Counted from the first letter of the stretch, positions 22,321 to 36,024 are shown. The stretch is 64,000 nt of DNA from Corynespora cassiicola (GCA_022059125.1 JAEUWY010000016.1:62001-126000), one strand, 5' to 3'. Made by a program: numbers and translations. Notes: generated from the sequence alone by a model not told the origin.

Positions 22321-24111
22321 CTACTCTTCATCAGTCTCATCCTCGCTCTCGGCCTTCTTCTTGCTCTTGCGCTTCTTGGGGGCAGCCTTTGCTTTCTTCC
22401 GCTCGACTTGGTCGCCAATGCGCTCACGCTCGGATGAACCGGCATCGAACAAATCCTTTTCTAGCGTCTTGAACTCGTCGCTCTCGACGTCCATGCCAAC
22501 GAGGCGTTCGAGCAACTTGATCTCGCGGGCCCAGACAGACTTGTCCTCGACATTCTTGCCATTTGCATCCTTCCTGTCAATAGGAGTCTCAAGTACCATG
22601 GGCAGGCCATGAGTCCGCTCGTCATTGACTAGGTTGTGAAAGGCCCTCAGGCCGATATATCCCGTACCAATTTGAGCATGCAAGTCGCGGTAGGAGGCAA
22701 ATGGAGCCTTGGAGTCGTTCATGTGGAAGGCCTTGAGGTAGTTGAGACCAATCACCTCATCAAACTTTTGCATTGTTTCGGCGTAGGTCTCAGGCGTGCG
22801 CAGGTCGTAGCCTGCAGCGAAGACGTGGCAGGTGTCTAGGCATACGCCAACACGGTCCTTGTTCTCTACAAGTCCGATAATTTCGGCCAGATCTTTGAAG
22901 GTGCCACCAATGGTGTTGCCCAACGAGGCCATCGTTTCCAAGACGGTGATGACTTCGCCGGTCTCTGGGTCCTTGTGAGCATCATTGATGTTGTTAGCGA
23001 TAAGCCTGATGCCTTCTTCCCGTGTCGTCGCATTAGAGTTCCCTGGATGAAAATTGTACAACTTGATGCCAAGTCTGTTGCAGCGTTTCAAATCATCAAG
23101 AAAAGAATTGTAAGCCTGCTCTTTGCGACTGGGATCAGGGTGCGCCAGGTTGACGAGGTAAGATCCATGGGGGAGGCAGCACTCGCCGGGTTGAATGCCG
23201 TGGCTCTTGCAGCCATCAATGAAGAGCGTAGCGTGTTCAGGGTCCATCGCCGGGTTGTCCCATTTGCGCTGACTTTTCATGAACATGGCAAAGGCGTTGG
23301 CCCCAATGTGGATCACATTGGCGATCGAATTGTGGACACCTAATTTGCGACCCGTTCCGCGTAAGACAATGCACTTTAGATATGGAAGAGGGTTGATGTT
23401 GGTTGAGACTCACCTCCAGCAATGCTGACATGAGCGCCCACAAGGAGCTTGCTGCCCGGTGTGCGTTCTTCAAGTGGGGAAGCAGTGGCCTGCTGCGTCT
23501 TCTTTGTGCGCTTGACCGTGGCCTTCTTGACCGTTACAGACTCGGCTGACCGAGCAGATTCGTCCTTGACGGTGGTTGTTTTGGCACGCTTGGTAACCTT
23601 GACGGCAGGCTCGGCCTTGCGCTTCTTGTTGTTGATAGTGGATTTCGGGGAAATGGGTTCCGCAGAGGACATGTCGTCCGGTAGGGGAGAGAGCGACGAC
23701 TCTGTAGAATCGGCGACCTTGGCTGCCGCCTTACGTGCCATGGCTAAGGTGGAGGAATGCAATGATCTAACGGGATGATTTGCAGTGTAGAAACGATGGA
23801 GGCAGCTGGAGGGGTAGGGAAGCTTTGTATGCAATGGAGCTAGTGCGAGTGAGTACAAGCCTTGAGAAATGTAAGATTGATCAAGTGAACTCACCTGTAT
23901 GTGAGACCGCCTTGCAAATGTGGAGAGCGGGGGCAGAGGAAGCTTTGGCGCGGGGGGGAGTTTGAAGCAGACCGGGGCGTGTCCTTGTGAGTGAGCTGAA
24001 AGGTTGCAAGCCAGGTTTGGAGAAGCTATAGCTGCTGCAGGCTCTAATGTGGAGACTGAAACGAAAGCGATAAAGTGAAGGAGGACGGACCGGCAGCTTG
24101 GTTGATGTCAT
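22321..24111 (-). CDS. APN1: AP endonuclease, endonuclease IV family (Apn1)
   Basis: Cuts DNA 5' to abasic sites in base excision repair; zinc enzyme of the Nfo/Apn1 family. Exons 23895-24111, 23414-23839 and 22321-23339 give 553 residues. Zinc-binding and active-site motifs in order: GAHVSIAGG, FHPGNSN, VLETMASLGNTIGG, CLDTCHVFAAGYD, HMNDSKAPFASYRD with GTGYIG, and VLETP. Lysine-rich tracts (KKRKAEPAVKVTKRAK and a C-terminal AAPKKRKSKKK) are nuclear signals. The first 105 residues contain no Asp or Glu, many Arg/Lys/Ser, and look like a mitochondrial presequence. A second in-frame ATG at 23741 begins MARKAAAK and would give a shorter nuclear form. The first ATG has a poor context (T at -3), the second a good one (G at -3 and +4), which favours leaky scanning and dual targeting. 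Introns are 55 and 74 bp. Confidence 0.95.
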
Positions 24112-25872
<1,761 letters not shown>

Positions 25873-26115
25873 GTAACAAGGAAACAAACAAACAGCACGA
25901 AAAAGGCGAGCTTGCATCATAGGCGTTCTAGAGGCGTGCCGTATACAATCTTATGGCTTTCTGTCTGTCGCATCACATCACAATCATGGCCACGGCGTTG
26001 GGGTATACCAAAAAAATGAAGGGAGGGTTTTGGTATTGCAGTCCGTCTATATAGGATATCAATAAAATCTATAACAATGTATCCACCGCCGTATTTCCCG
26101 TCTGCGTTTCGCAAT

Positions 26116-27906
26116 TTAGCTGCTTGCCTCGAACTGGCGCACCAGCTGGCCCTTTTCCTGCAGGTAATCCTTGACCTGCTTGACCGTGTACTCTTCGCGG
26201 TGGAACTGTGGCACACACGTTAGCAAATACCGTTAAACATTGGCAAAGATTCGACTCGACGTACCATTCCAGCACCCAGCGCAGCATCCGTCGTCGTCTT
26301 TGCAAAGACCTCGTCAAAGTGGCCGGGGTTGCCGGCACCGCTGCTCGCAATGACGGGGATCTTGATGGCAGCCTTGACATCGTTGATGAGCTCGAGATCA
26401 AAGCCGCCATTCGAGCCGTCCGTGTCGATGCAGTTGAGCAGAATCTCTCCGGCGCCCATGGCCTCGACGGCTGTGACGAGCTGGCGGACGTCAACGTCTC
26501 TGCCCTCGCGCCCGCCCTTGATGGTGCACTGGTACCAGCAGTACTCCTCGCCGTTGGGACCGCGCGTCGCCGTCTTGATGGTGTGGTGAGGCGTCGCATC
26601 GGGCGAGGAGACGTACACGCGTCGTGGGTCCACGCTGATGACGACGGCCTGGTTGCCGTAAGCTGAGGAGATGGTCTCGATGGCTGTGGTGCCGCTGAGC
26701 TTCTTGCCCCGCGCAAAGTACTCTTCGGCGGCAGTCACGGCATCAGATCCGATGCTGACCTTGTCCGCTCCCGACTTGAAGTACATGGTGGCAATGTCGA
26801 GGGCCGAGATGTTGGTGCCATCGGTATCGACCGTGTCGCGGATGCCGCCGCCAATGGTGAGTGGCACGAAGACGGTTTCGCTGGTGCGACGCAGGATCTC
26901 CAGCATAGGTGCGTCGGCCACGGGGCAGTTGCGGAAGGATGTGATGTTTAGGAACGCGACCTCGTCGGCGCCCTGCTCGTAGTATTTCCTGGCCATTTCC
27001 ACTGGCTTTCCGAGATTGCGCACCGCACCTCCGGCACTTGTGGCATCCTTTTCTCGCACATCGTACTTGTCGCCCTTGGTGACGACTAGATCGCCCTGGT
27101 CGTTTGTCCGCACGTCGAGGCAGGCGATGACTCGGCGCGTGAGGCCCGCCCTTGCTGCCGCAGCCGTCACCTGCGCTGGGAGCTGCTCCAGTCTTGTTCC
27201 GTCCAGGAAGGCCTTGATGACGCGAAGGCCAGCAGCACCACTCTTCTCAGGGTGGAATTGGGTTGCAAATACATTGGCCTTCGACACGGCGCCAACGAAC
27301 TGATCCTCGCCGTATTGTGCCGTGGCCACTGCCCAGCCGTCCTTCTCCAGCTGACCCTCAGTGTATGGCGCGGCGTACGAGTGGACGTAGTAGTATTTCG
27401 AGTCGGGACGGAGGCCGTAGAGCGACTCTCGAGTCACCTCGCCCTTGGCCGACGTGTTCGCGCTGTTCCATCCAATGTGCGGCACACTCTTATCGGCATC
27501 CTGGAATTTCCTCAGGCGCATCGGGATCACTCCCAAGCCCTTGACTTCGGGATCCTCTTCTGATCCCTCGAACAGAGCCTGCAGTCCGACGCATATTCCC
27601 ATGAACGGCTTCCCCGCCTTGATGTGCTCGCGAATGGGCTCGGTGTAGCCAGCCTTCTCGAGCTGCGACAGGCAGTGCCCAAAGTGGCCGACGCCGGGGA
27701 TGATGAGTCTCTATGGGTGCGACTGTATCAGCGCATGTCAATTGGGCGAAAAACAAGGGCACATGGGTGGCGGAGCGTCATACTTCCGCGGAGGGGACGT
27801 CGGCGGGGGATTTAACCCATTTCACCGTATAGCCGACCTTTTCGATGGCATTGACGAGCGAGCGGACGTTGCCCGCGACGTAGTCGAGGAGGTGAGCCGT
27901 GGGCAT
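26116..27906 (-). CDS. HIS7: Imidazole glycerol phosphate synthase hisHF
   Basis: Bifunctional glutamine amidotransferase/cyclase of histidine biosynthesis; converts PRFAR plus glutamine to imidazole glycerol phosphate and AICAR. Exons 27784-27906, 26265-27710 and 26116-26205 give 552 residues, the same length as yeast His7. The N-terminal class I amidotransferase has PGVGHFG, nucleophile Cys81 in MGICVGLQ and the His/Glu pair in QFHPEKSG. The C-terminal (beta/alpha)8 HisF domain starts [11 protein letters not shown] with the catalytic Asp, and contains [15 protein letters not shown] and SVDPRRVYV. The last exon supplies [15 protein letters not shown]. Introns are 73 and 59 bp. It is divergent from IMP3 with 290 bp between starts; a Gcn4/CpcA-like TGACTC lies about 90 bp upstream. 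Confidence 0.97.
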
Positions 27907-27993
27907 GGCGGGCAATGGGATTGAAAGGGAGAGGAGCAAAGGAACGGTGGGCAGGAAGCAAAATCATGGCAAAATGGTTTCTAGTCTGCCGTC

Positions 27994-27999
27994 GAGTCA
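27994..27999 (-). promoter_or_regulatory. Gcn4/CpcA-like TGACTC site
   Basis: TGACTC on the HIS7 strand, six of seven bases of the TGA(C/G)TCA general amino-acid control element, about 90 bp before the HIS7 ATG. Position and gene fit cross-pathway control; binding is inferred. Confidence 0.5.
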
Positions 28000-28196
28000 C
28001 CCACCCGTGGCTGAAATTTGTCTGGCCCCGCCACCATGCCCGCCGGCAGTCGGCGAGGGGATGCGCTAGCCGCATTGGGAATGGTCCCGTGCCGAGATAT
28101 CAAAAAAGTCTGGATGCGCTTCAGTCGCACCCTCGACACGGCTCTGCGACGACAACTACCACCCCGTCCGCTCACCTCGCCGTCAGCCGTGCCACG

Positions 28197-28816
28197 ATGA
28201 CGCGCAAGCTCAAGCACCACGGTCAGCACTCCCTCCCTACCCTTGCGCCGGCCACCACTAACGCCTTGCAGAGCAAAAGCTGCTCCGGAAAGTCGACTTC
28301 ACCACCTACAAGTCGGACAACGGGCACAGAGCCGCCTCGGTCATCAGGCGGTACGGAATCCAGAAGCCAGACGACTATCGCAAGTACAATCAACTATGCG
28401 GGTCCCTTCGACAGCTTGCGCACAAGCTCGCCAACCTTGAGCCTTCGGACCCATTCCGCAGGCAGCACGAGGACCGTCTACTAGAGAAGCTTTTCGACAT
28501 GGGAATCCTGAGCAACGGAGGCGGGGGCAAGGGAAAGCTCAGCGACGTCGAGCACAAGGTCACAGTCAGCGCCTTTGCGCGCCGGAGGCTCCCGGTCGTC
28601 ATGACCCATTTGCGCATGGCAGATCACGTGACTGCTGCCATCAAGTTGATCGAGCAAGGACACGTCCGCGTCGGTACTGAGGTCGTCACCGACACTGCAT
28701 ATCTTGTCACCCGCAACATGGAGGATTTCGTCACCTGGGTCGACAACTCGAAGATCAAGAGGAACATTATGAAGTACCGCGACAAGCTGGACGATTTCGA
28801 TCTGGAGGTGATATAG
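28197..28816 (+). CDS. IMP3: U3 snoRNP protein Imp3
   Basis: Small S4-fold protein of the nucleolar U3 snoRNP (SSU processome), which stabilises U3-pre-rRNA pairing for 18S processing. Exons 28197-28221 and 28272-28816 with a 50-bp intron give 189 residues (yeast 183). The first exon codes only MTRKLKHH; the splice completes [13 protein letters not shown], the conserved N-terminus. The S4 RNA-binding domain covers about 105-170 ([31 protein letters not shown]), and the C-terminus [17 protein letters not shown] is family-typical. It lies near DIM1 and shares a promoter with HIS7. Its tail meets the 3' end of the TRI12-type gene 212 bp away. Confidence 0.96.
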
Positions 28817-29028
28817 ACCACAGCGAAAAGAGGGGACAACGGCGTTTCGGACATTTAGCATTTGAACGGCGTTGGTACATCAAATCATATCACATCACAT
28901 TGGTCACATCAATCCTCGACCGCTCGACCATCTTTTTTTTTCTCCCATTCCGATGTATTCATGTTCATGAGCTCAAGACTGACGAACTCACATTTTCCCA
29001 TTATATTCCAAAATTCAAATGCCTCAGC

Positions 29029-31028
29029 TCATTGGGCTCCTCCGGCTTCCTCTCCTCTCTTCTTCTCCTCCAACGCGCGACGATCCTGCTGTTGAATCGC
29101 CACCGTCTTTCTTGTATACTTCCTCTCATCCACACTCGGAATGAACAGCGCAGCGATGACACCACACAATCCAAATGCGAGTGCGACCTGGTAACTCAAG
29201 TGCGCGCCCTCAAGATATGCCTGCTTGTTCCCCAGCGTTGCAGCAGCTCGGATCTCGGGCGTGACGCCGGAGATGGCATTATACGCCGCGGCTGTGTTCA
29301 GTCGCGCTGCAGCAATGAGCTGGGTGAGCATCGACTGCGGGAGCGAGAATCCAGACAAGTTGTCCAGCACGCGAGAAGGCAGTGTGGAGGCGTAGCGATT
29401 GTTTGTTACGTTGGAGAAGATGGCCGTCGCGACGGCGCCAGCAAGCAGACGCGATGTCCCTGCAAGACCCGCGGCCGTCCCACTGTTCGCATTGAATCAG
29501 CATTGTTTCCTGCTTCATCACTGGCCAAGACTCACATGTCCTCCTGATAAACAATGCCAAATCCTACCAGCACCATTCCGTTCAACAGGTTTACCGACGT
29601 GCACAAAGAGATGAAGAAAGTCAATACGATGCTCTTCGCCGCATTGTCAATAGTCGCTGTGGACATTGCACCTACGCATGCGGTCTGTAAGGCGACTGCA
29701 ACGAAGACTTGCCACCGCTGATGACCGATCATCTTGCTAAATGCTACAATTATGCCGCCGACTACACACTGTCAGCCTAATCACCCAAGACATACATGGC
29801 ATGAGACGTACCAATGGTCCCTAGAGGAAGGACCTCTGCATATAGGCCCTTGGAAACTTCGTCGCCAGCGTAAAGAAGCTGCGACAGCCGATTCCACAGT
29901 GTAGCGTTGGAGTAATACTGCATGCCTCCGATGGCCATGACGATCATGGGGACAGTGAAGCTAAGCATGTCAGTACATACTCGACCCTAGGGCTATACCT
30001 ACTCACTGCCTCATTGCCTTGAATAGCCTCGGCGGGAAAAGCGGTTCCTTGAGGTCAGCATACGCCTCGTAGAACCCAAGTCCGACTAGTGTCAACAGCC
30101 CCAGTATGAGTGGGGCCAGCGTTGTTGCACTCGTCCACGGATATAGCGTTCCTCCCCAATTGACGCCTACAATGAAGATGGTACACCCGGCAACAAAGAG
30201 GAACAGACCCAGCCAATCGAACTCGCGCACCAATTGCCCAAACGATTTGCCATGCTCAGCTTGCTTCTCCTTGAACGACGGCGGAAAGTAGAAGAACCAG
30301 AGCAGTGCAAGATTGATAACCTGGAACCCAATCATCATGTAGTACGCGATGCGCCAGTTGAAGGTCTCTTTGATGATGATCCACGCGACGAGCGGCATCA
30401 CCTGCGCGATTATGCTGGCAGCGTCGAACAGTCCGATTGTAACGTGACGATATCGGGAAGGCACAATCTCTTGGACAGCACCAAAGGACATTTCGAGGAA
30501 CCCAGATCCGGCACCAAAGAGAGCACCGCCTGCGATCATCTGATTGATGCTCTGTCCCGTTGCAGACACAATGGACCCAATGATCAAGATTACTGCACCA
30601 GAGATGAAGAACCATCGCCGTCCAAAGAGATCTGAGAGCCGCCCACCGACTGTCACGAGCATTGCGCCACCGAGATTCCACGATATTGTGATCCACGTGA
30701 AGCGTGGGTCGGGGCCTAGGTCCGCGTTGATGTAGCTGAGGATCGCCGGCGGGATGAGCAGTGTGAACAAGTACGCGTTGTAACACATGCCCATGGACCT
30801 GAAACAACATTAATCCTCTGGTTCGTTCCGTGTGAGCTTCATGGGGCGGGGTCTATCTTACACTGCGGCCATGATGGTTCTCCATGTCATTCCAACCTCC
30901 TCCCCCGTGTTCTGCAAATGCTGCACAATCTCCTCATTAGCGTCCAGCTTCACCTGTACGCCATTATCGGAGCTATTACCGCTCCCAATATCGTCAATAT
31001 GGGTCGTACTCGCTTTGATGTTGTCCAT
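29029..31028 (-). CDS. MFS efflux transporter, TRI12 family
   Basis: Fourteen-helix-type major facilitator of the fungal TRI12 family (PF06609), whose members export small molecules or siderophores. Exons 30862-31028, 30007-30798, 29812-29960, 29536-29761 and 29029-29482 join to 595 residues; introns are 63, 46, 50 and 53 bp, all GT-AG. Marks: LSYINADLGP, ITISWNLGGAMLVTVGGRLSDLFGRRW, FEMSFGAVQEIVP-like block at LEMSFGAVQEIVPSRYR, a loop with WNRLSQLLYAGDEVSKGLYAEVLPLG, and DIGTAAGLAGTSRLLAGAV. The start is the ATG of MDNIKAS; a longer frame opens only with GTG. A TATATAAG box lies about 55 bp upstream. No toxin or siderophore synthesis gene lies beside it, so cargo is unknown. Confidence 0.92.
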
Positions 31029-31822
31029 CTTGTACGATATCGGCACACTCACAGTAGGAACAGATGGAATCAGTGCAGTGGCTTATATAGGGAGACATCT
31101 GGCCATTCCATGCGAACTTTTACTGCCCACATCATGCACCCCACGAAATTCGGACTTGCGTAACGATCCCCGGATCCCACACAAATCTAGGGGCGCGAGA
31201 TGCCTAACTAGGAGGCCCGCGGATGCTCGGATATCCAAGTAGCGCTGGAGATGCGCGCTGCTAGTATACAGAGGGTATGGTCGATTGCGGAGGTGAGACG
31301 GGGTGGATGGGGTGGCGAGCCCAAGTTTGCGACAGCCCGGAAAAGGAGAGCCGTAAGTGTTTGTTTTGACTATTGCGACGTCGATTCAGCTGCTCGGTAT
31401 CCAATGGAGCAATCTCGGACTGAGCGTTATGCGCGCGTTCAGTTCACGCTATAAACTCGACATTCCGAAATGGATATGCATGCTTCGCAGGTCCTGATCT
31501 CTGCTGAACATGAATACGGCTGCGATGTCAGAAGGGGTTTAGAAATATGAGCAGAGCCTGAAAGCACCGGATTGGACCCCCACATTACAGATGCTCGATT
31601 TACTCTTCACTCTGTCTCTCCTGTCCAGTCAATCCCGAAACGCCATCTTCATTACAAGCCGAGAATACATTACTTTAGTTGACTTCAGTGAGTGATGGAA
31701 GACAGCATAATCCAACTTCGTACGCACACCACTCGCTATTTTTACCCCGCAAAGCTTAAACCGAGTACCTGGAATTACACATCCTAGCTTTATCCACTCT
31801 TCTTCGCGTATCCTGCAGCTGA
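31029..31822. other. Intergenic; promoter of TRI12-type gene
   Basis: Holds the TATA box at 31082-31089 and otherwise no recognised feature. The 3' flank of the acetate-type carrier lies at its right end. Confidence 0.5.
31082..31089 (-). promoter_or_regulatory. TATA box (TATATAAG)
   Basis: TATATAAG on the minus strand about 55 bp before the ATG of the TRI12-type transporter; spacing implies a short 5' leader. Confidence 0.5.
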
Positions 31823-32955
31823 CTAGTCTTTCTTCTCATTCTCCATTGCCGCAATCTCCACGTCAGTGCTCCGCCAGTAATGACTCAAATCACCCACAGG
31901 AAGGCCGACAGTCCATCGCATTTCAGCCGCCATCATGATGAACAGCATGTACCACCCCAGAGCTGCGACAACGAATAGTATCGCGCCACCAGCCTTTTGC
32001 AGCTTCATGGCTTGTTCAAAGTCGCCTGTCGATACCTTCCAGTAAGCACCGCTTAGCACGAATACCCCCGTTGTCGTCAGCCCAAAAATGCTCGCAAGGA
32101 CCAAGTTGATGCGCATAGTGAACAGCCAAAACGTCAGCATCGCGAAGCCCCAAACGATGAGATACAAGGCGATCACGGCGTTCATTTCCTTGCTCGCCGC
32201 GCCTTCCGCGGCATTGCCGGTCGCTGAGTAGGCCGCAGCGAGGCCGAGAGTAGGGAGTTGAAGCATGCCAAACGAGAGCCAGAAGACGCTGAAGAGGCCG
32301 CATACCATCATCGTGAACTATTCTGGTCAGCGCAGATTGCATGAAGTTGATTAGGGCACTCACAAATTGTCCCTGGATCCAGAGAAAGATGGTGGAAAGC
32401 ACCAGTAATAGCGGGCCGGTGAAGAAAAAGACGCCTCTGTCCGAACAATTAGCAAGTGGCCATAGGTGAGACAGATTGCTGATCTTTGGTGGAGTCTTGC
32501 GGCAGTTCTGACTTGGAAATTTATCGCAGTAAAGATATATGGACTTACGCAATAGCAGGTAGACCACTCGCACCTCCCCATCCCATGAGCACCATGGAGA
32601 AAGAGAACACCGATATCACGAAGCTGTATGTTGTTAGTCTGCCGACTTTCTAACGTCCGGCGATCACACCGAACGTACCCCAGAAAACCAAGAGGTGTAG
32701 CATTGGCAAAGCGCCCCGCGTTGTCCGTCGCGTGGGGCACCTTGGGTGCGAGGTACAACTATATCACACAGTTAGACCAAACATGTGAGGAGCGGCTCGC
32801 ACACGGACCTTTTCGAACAGCTCAGGCGAGATGGTAATGTTCGTCGTGGTATGCGTGAGCCCTGGGTCCTTCTCAATGTAATCCCTAGACGCGCCATTCA
32901 TTTCCTTGGCCGGGGATGTCGCAGCGGACTCGGTAGAGGCGGTAGTCGTCGCCAT
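31823..32955 (-). CDS. GPR1/FUN34/YaaH-family acetate-type carrier
   Basis: Six-helix plasma-membrane protein of the acetate uptake transporter family (yeast Ady2/Ato, Aspergillus AcpA). Exons 32809-32955, 32679-32758, 32549-32623, 32364-32436 and 31823-32317 give 289 residues; introns are 50, 55, 112 and 46 bp. A hydrophilic N-terminus (about 60 residues) leads to the family motif before helix 1, here NATPLGFLGF in place of the usual NPAPLGL. FSMVLMGWGGASG, FLWIQGQFFTMMVCGLFSVFW and LGLAAAYS follow, with the last helix at GGAILFVVAALGWYMLFIMM. The altered motif may affect substrate choice. The upstream sequence is over 2 kb without a gene. Confidence 0.93.
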
Positions 32956-35440
32956 CTTTCACAAAGTGTTCAATTGCAGGCAATGAATTGATCTGAAGCG
33001 AATCGTGTACAGAGGGACTCCCCAGGCTCTACCAGAAACTCAGCCTTCAGCCCGGCGACTACACACCTCTTATACGGTCGCCGCACGTCCAGGTCCCATC
33101 CTTGCTTGTCTCCCGCGGTTGCTCCATCAAGGCACGAGCCCGGCGCTCATTGTTTGCGGGGTATGTGGGCGCTCGAAAGCTGCCCTGGCACCCTGGCACC
33201 CTGGCATCCAGGGCTATCATCCATCTGTTTTCATTCAGATCCTCGTCCGTCTTTGTCGTGCCGACCCTACATAAGGCCGTAGCGCTATTTAACCAGCCGT
33301 CGCGGCAGCGAATATGGTTCGTCCGACGCGGAGGCCGCGCCGTGGTGGGCCCGTCGCAATGGTCGGATATATTGACATCCGTAACCGTGAACGACTGCCT
33401 TAGGTAAGGAGGAAATGCGTGGCTTGGGGGGCAGCCTCCTTGAAATGGCGTTTGGGTTGGAGTCGCGGCCCCCCCGTTGCGCCACGCCTGCCGGCAAATT
33501 GGAGAACGAGGTGATTGGCCGGGCCGATTTGTCTTACTATTGTACGCCTACTCCACAACGTGCGTATACACTCGGGTATTTCGTACGCAAGGCATGGCCG
33601 ATTGTTGGTTCACTAACTCTTCCTGTATCCTCCTGAATAACCCTTAGATTGCTAGGTCCCATCTCTTCGAAGCGAGCACTCCACGTGCTGCGCCTGGGGC
33701 CTCCGCTGTGCTGCCTCGTGACGCGGCAGTTGGGCGACGCATTTGCAGCCTTAATATCAGACTACCTTGCTCCATGCGCCGGCAGGTGTTGTCATCCATT
33801 AGCAATCGCCTATGCGAGATGAAAGATGTTCAGGTTGTGTCACTCGCCAAGTCTGGGGTAAAACGGCCATATCCCAAGCCTTGTGCATTCGAGTCGACGT
33901 GTTCGGATAGCCACCGGCTGCTGTTCCCAGTTCCATCCTTGCCTCTTTTTCTCCGAAGTGCGTTTTCTGTTCATTTCTGTGCGGAGGGGGGAGGCCAATC
34001 AGGTAGAGAGGGTGGTCGAGTGACCGGCTTCAATATAGTGTTGGGGTTTATACGAAATGTTCCATAGTATGGCATGGCTGTCCTGTGGCGATCAGACGGT
34101 GGTCGACATGTGTCGTGCTGGCGTGATGCGCGAACAAACTGTTTCAATGTCCATGGAGTTGCATCAAATGTGGTGACTGGGTCAGATCTTCTGGAAGTGA
34201 ATAACACCTGCATAGATTGAAAATTGCCTGAAAAGACGGTGGGCGGATGGAAGAACACGGCTCTATGCAGTTCTCACTCACGATAGATATGGACTCTTAC
34301 CATCTCGCATCGATTACTCAAAGGATCGGCTGCCCCAGTTTTGGTATCACAGGAAGAGGCAGAGCGTGTATTTCGCCAATTGAAGCATCTGATTGAGAAG
34401 TTTGATGATAGAGAGTGGAAGCACAGGCGTATCCAGAGCTGTTCTGGAAGAAAGTATGGACGCGATGGGTTTGCGGTCTTGTCCAGATGACAAAATATGC
34501 GCAGAGTCTAACCAGATAAACTGGGCAATCCGTTCCTGCTAACCTTGAGTTGAGGTGTTCGTAACTTCTCGCAGGTTCTTTTTCGTATTGCGAAGATGGG
34601 AAACCTATTGCATGGTAGAGGGTTATTTGAAGGACTCACTTAGACCCGGTTTTGCCATTCCTTCAAATACCAACCTGACTGGACTGGAAAAGATTGCTTA
34701 CCGATATAGAGCGGCCCGGCCCAACGCTGGTATTATGAAGACAAAGAGAATGTTTGTAATTGCCAGGAGTTTCAATAGGGTTACTGAGCTATCCCCACCT
34801 CTCTCCGCACTATCTCCAACTAGTCTACCATACGACTGTAATCGTACACCGTATAATGAACGCACAGGCCAAAGCACTTGGAAAATCCCCGGGGAAGACG
34901 CCGAAGATCAAACCTCATCTAACCTGCCTCAAGAGCCATCCCCCCCACAAGAAACGAAACACTCGAATCGCGCCATCTCGACTCTGCCAGCTACGCCGTG
35001 ACGCTCACCGACTATACCCCACCCTAATTCCAAACCCACAAAACCAACACCACCCTCTTCTCCAGCGATACACAACACCAAGATCGTGAGAACGATAGCG
35101 AGAGAACCGCCTCCCAACCCCCCGAGGTTTCCCCCGTAGCGCCGGCCCTACAGCATCCTCCAACCCTCCAACAGGAAAGGCTCCCACTCACCCACACCAA
35201 CCCGCGCATCGTGCACTCCCCGACACTCGGTCGATCTGTGGAGCAGCCTCGTGGTCGTCGTCGTCGTCGCAAGTAGCCATCTAGATTAACGCGACCACGT
35301 CGAGACCGTGGACGATTACACCGCCTATCCTGCCTTTAAAGGGGAGGGGGGGGGGCCGCTCATCTCTTTTTGTCCTGTCTTTCTAGTCGCGCATCACCAC
35401 CTTTGACAACTCCATTAAAAAAAAAGCCGTTACAAGCACG
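32956..35440. other. Long intergenic stretch
   Basis: Upstream of the acetate-type carrier and of the small secreted protein gene. Open frames (for example 148 codons at 34555-35001) show no family features and overlap others, so none is called. Confidence 0.5.
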
Positions 35441-35773
35441 ATGAAAGTCCTCACCCTCTTCGCCGCACTGTCCTTCTCTTCGGGCGCATTTGCCTGGTTC
35501 GTACGTCACCCCCATCCATCATCGAATCCATCACCTTCACATCCCCTTTACCAAGCCTAACAAGTCTCAGAACTGCAACCTCCCGACCGGAGGCACATTC
35601 GGAATCTGCGAAGGAAACAACGGCGACGTCGGCCAATACCCATGCGTTTCTGTAAGCTCTCTCGATTCTGAAGCTAACACTGCCCCAAGACTAATATCTG
35701 CTAGACCCGGCCATGCGTGAGGCAAGGCAACGGTTGCACGCCCTTCGGGGGCGCGCTGGCCAACTGTAGCTAA
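35441..35773 (+). CDS. Small secreted cysteine-rich protein, 69 aa
   Basis: Too short and too split to appear as one long frame. Exons 35441-35500, 35571-35651 and 35705-35773 (60, 81 and 69 bp) with GTACGT...CTCAG and GTAAGC...GCTAG introns of 70 and 53 bp; the first has a CCTAAC branch point. Product: signal peptide MKVLTLFAALSFSSGAFA, then a mature chain of about 51 residues with six cysteines spaced C-10-C-11-C-5-C-6-C-9-C, starting WFNCNLPTGG and ending GALANCS. It is Gly/Asn rich, with little charge. This is the profile of an extracellular disulphide-bonded protein: effector, antimicrobial or hydrophilic signalling peptide. I do not recognise a family. A CTTTAAA element lies about 105 bp upstream. 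It converges on the allantoinase gene. Confidence 0.85.
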
Positions 35774-36024
35774 AAGAGAAGCATGTTGCATATGCGTTTA
35801 TAAATGTCATCATACCCAGGATACCCAGATGCCAAGTCCTTTCCACACCCATAGAATAAACAAATGCCAACCCAAAACGCCTCCTCTATGCACATGACGA
35901 CATGATATAATGCAAAGCTGAACCGCAGACCAGAAACCCAGATGAACGTCCACATCCCCTCACCATTGACGAAACCGAACGACATTCCCTCGATTCCGAA
36001 GTATATCCGAGATCAACACGACAT

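Noticed and set aside
29029..31028. TRI12-type pump as evidence for a mycotoxin cluster
   Set aside because: No synthase, oxygenase set or cluster regulator lies next to it; flanks are IMP3 and an acetate-type carrier. Family membership alone does not show cargo.
34555..35001. 148-codon frame before the small secreted protein
   Set aside because: No domain, no conserved start region, composition like random sequence; ends in Pro/Thr-rich low complexity.
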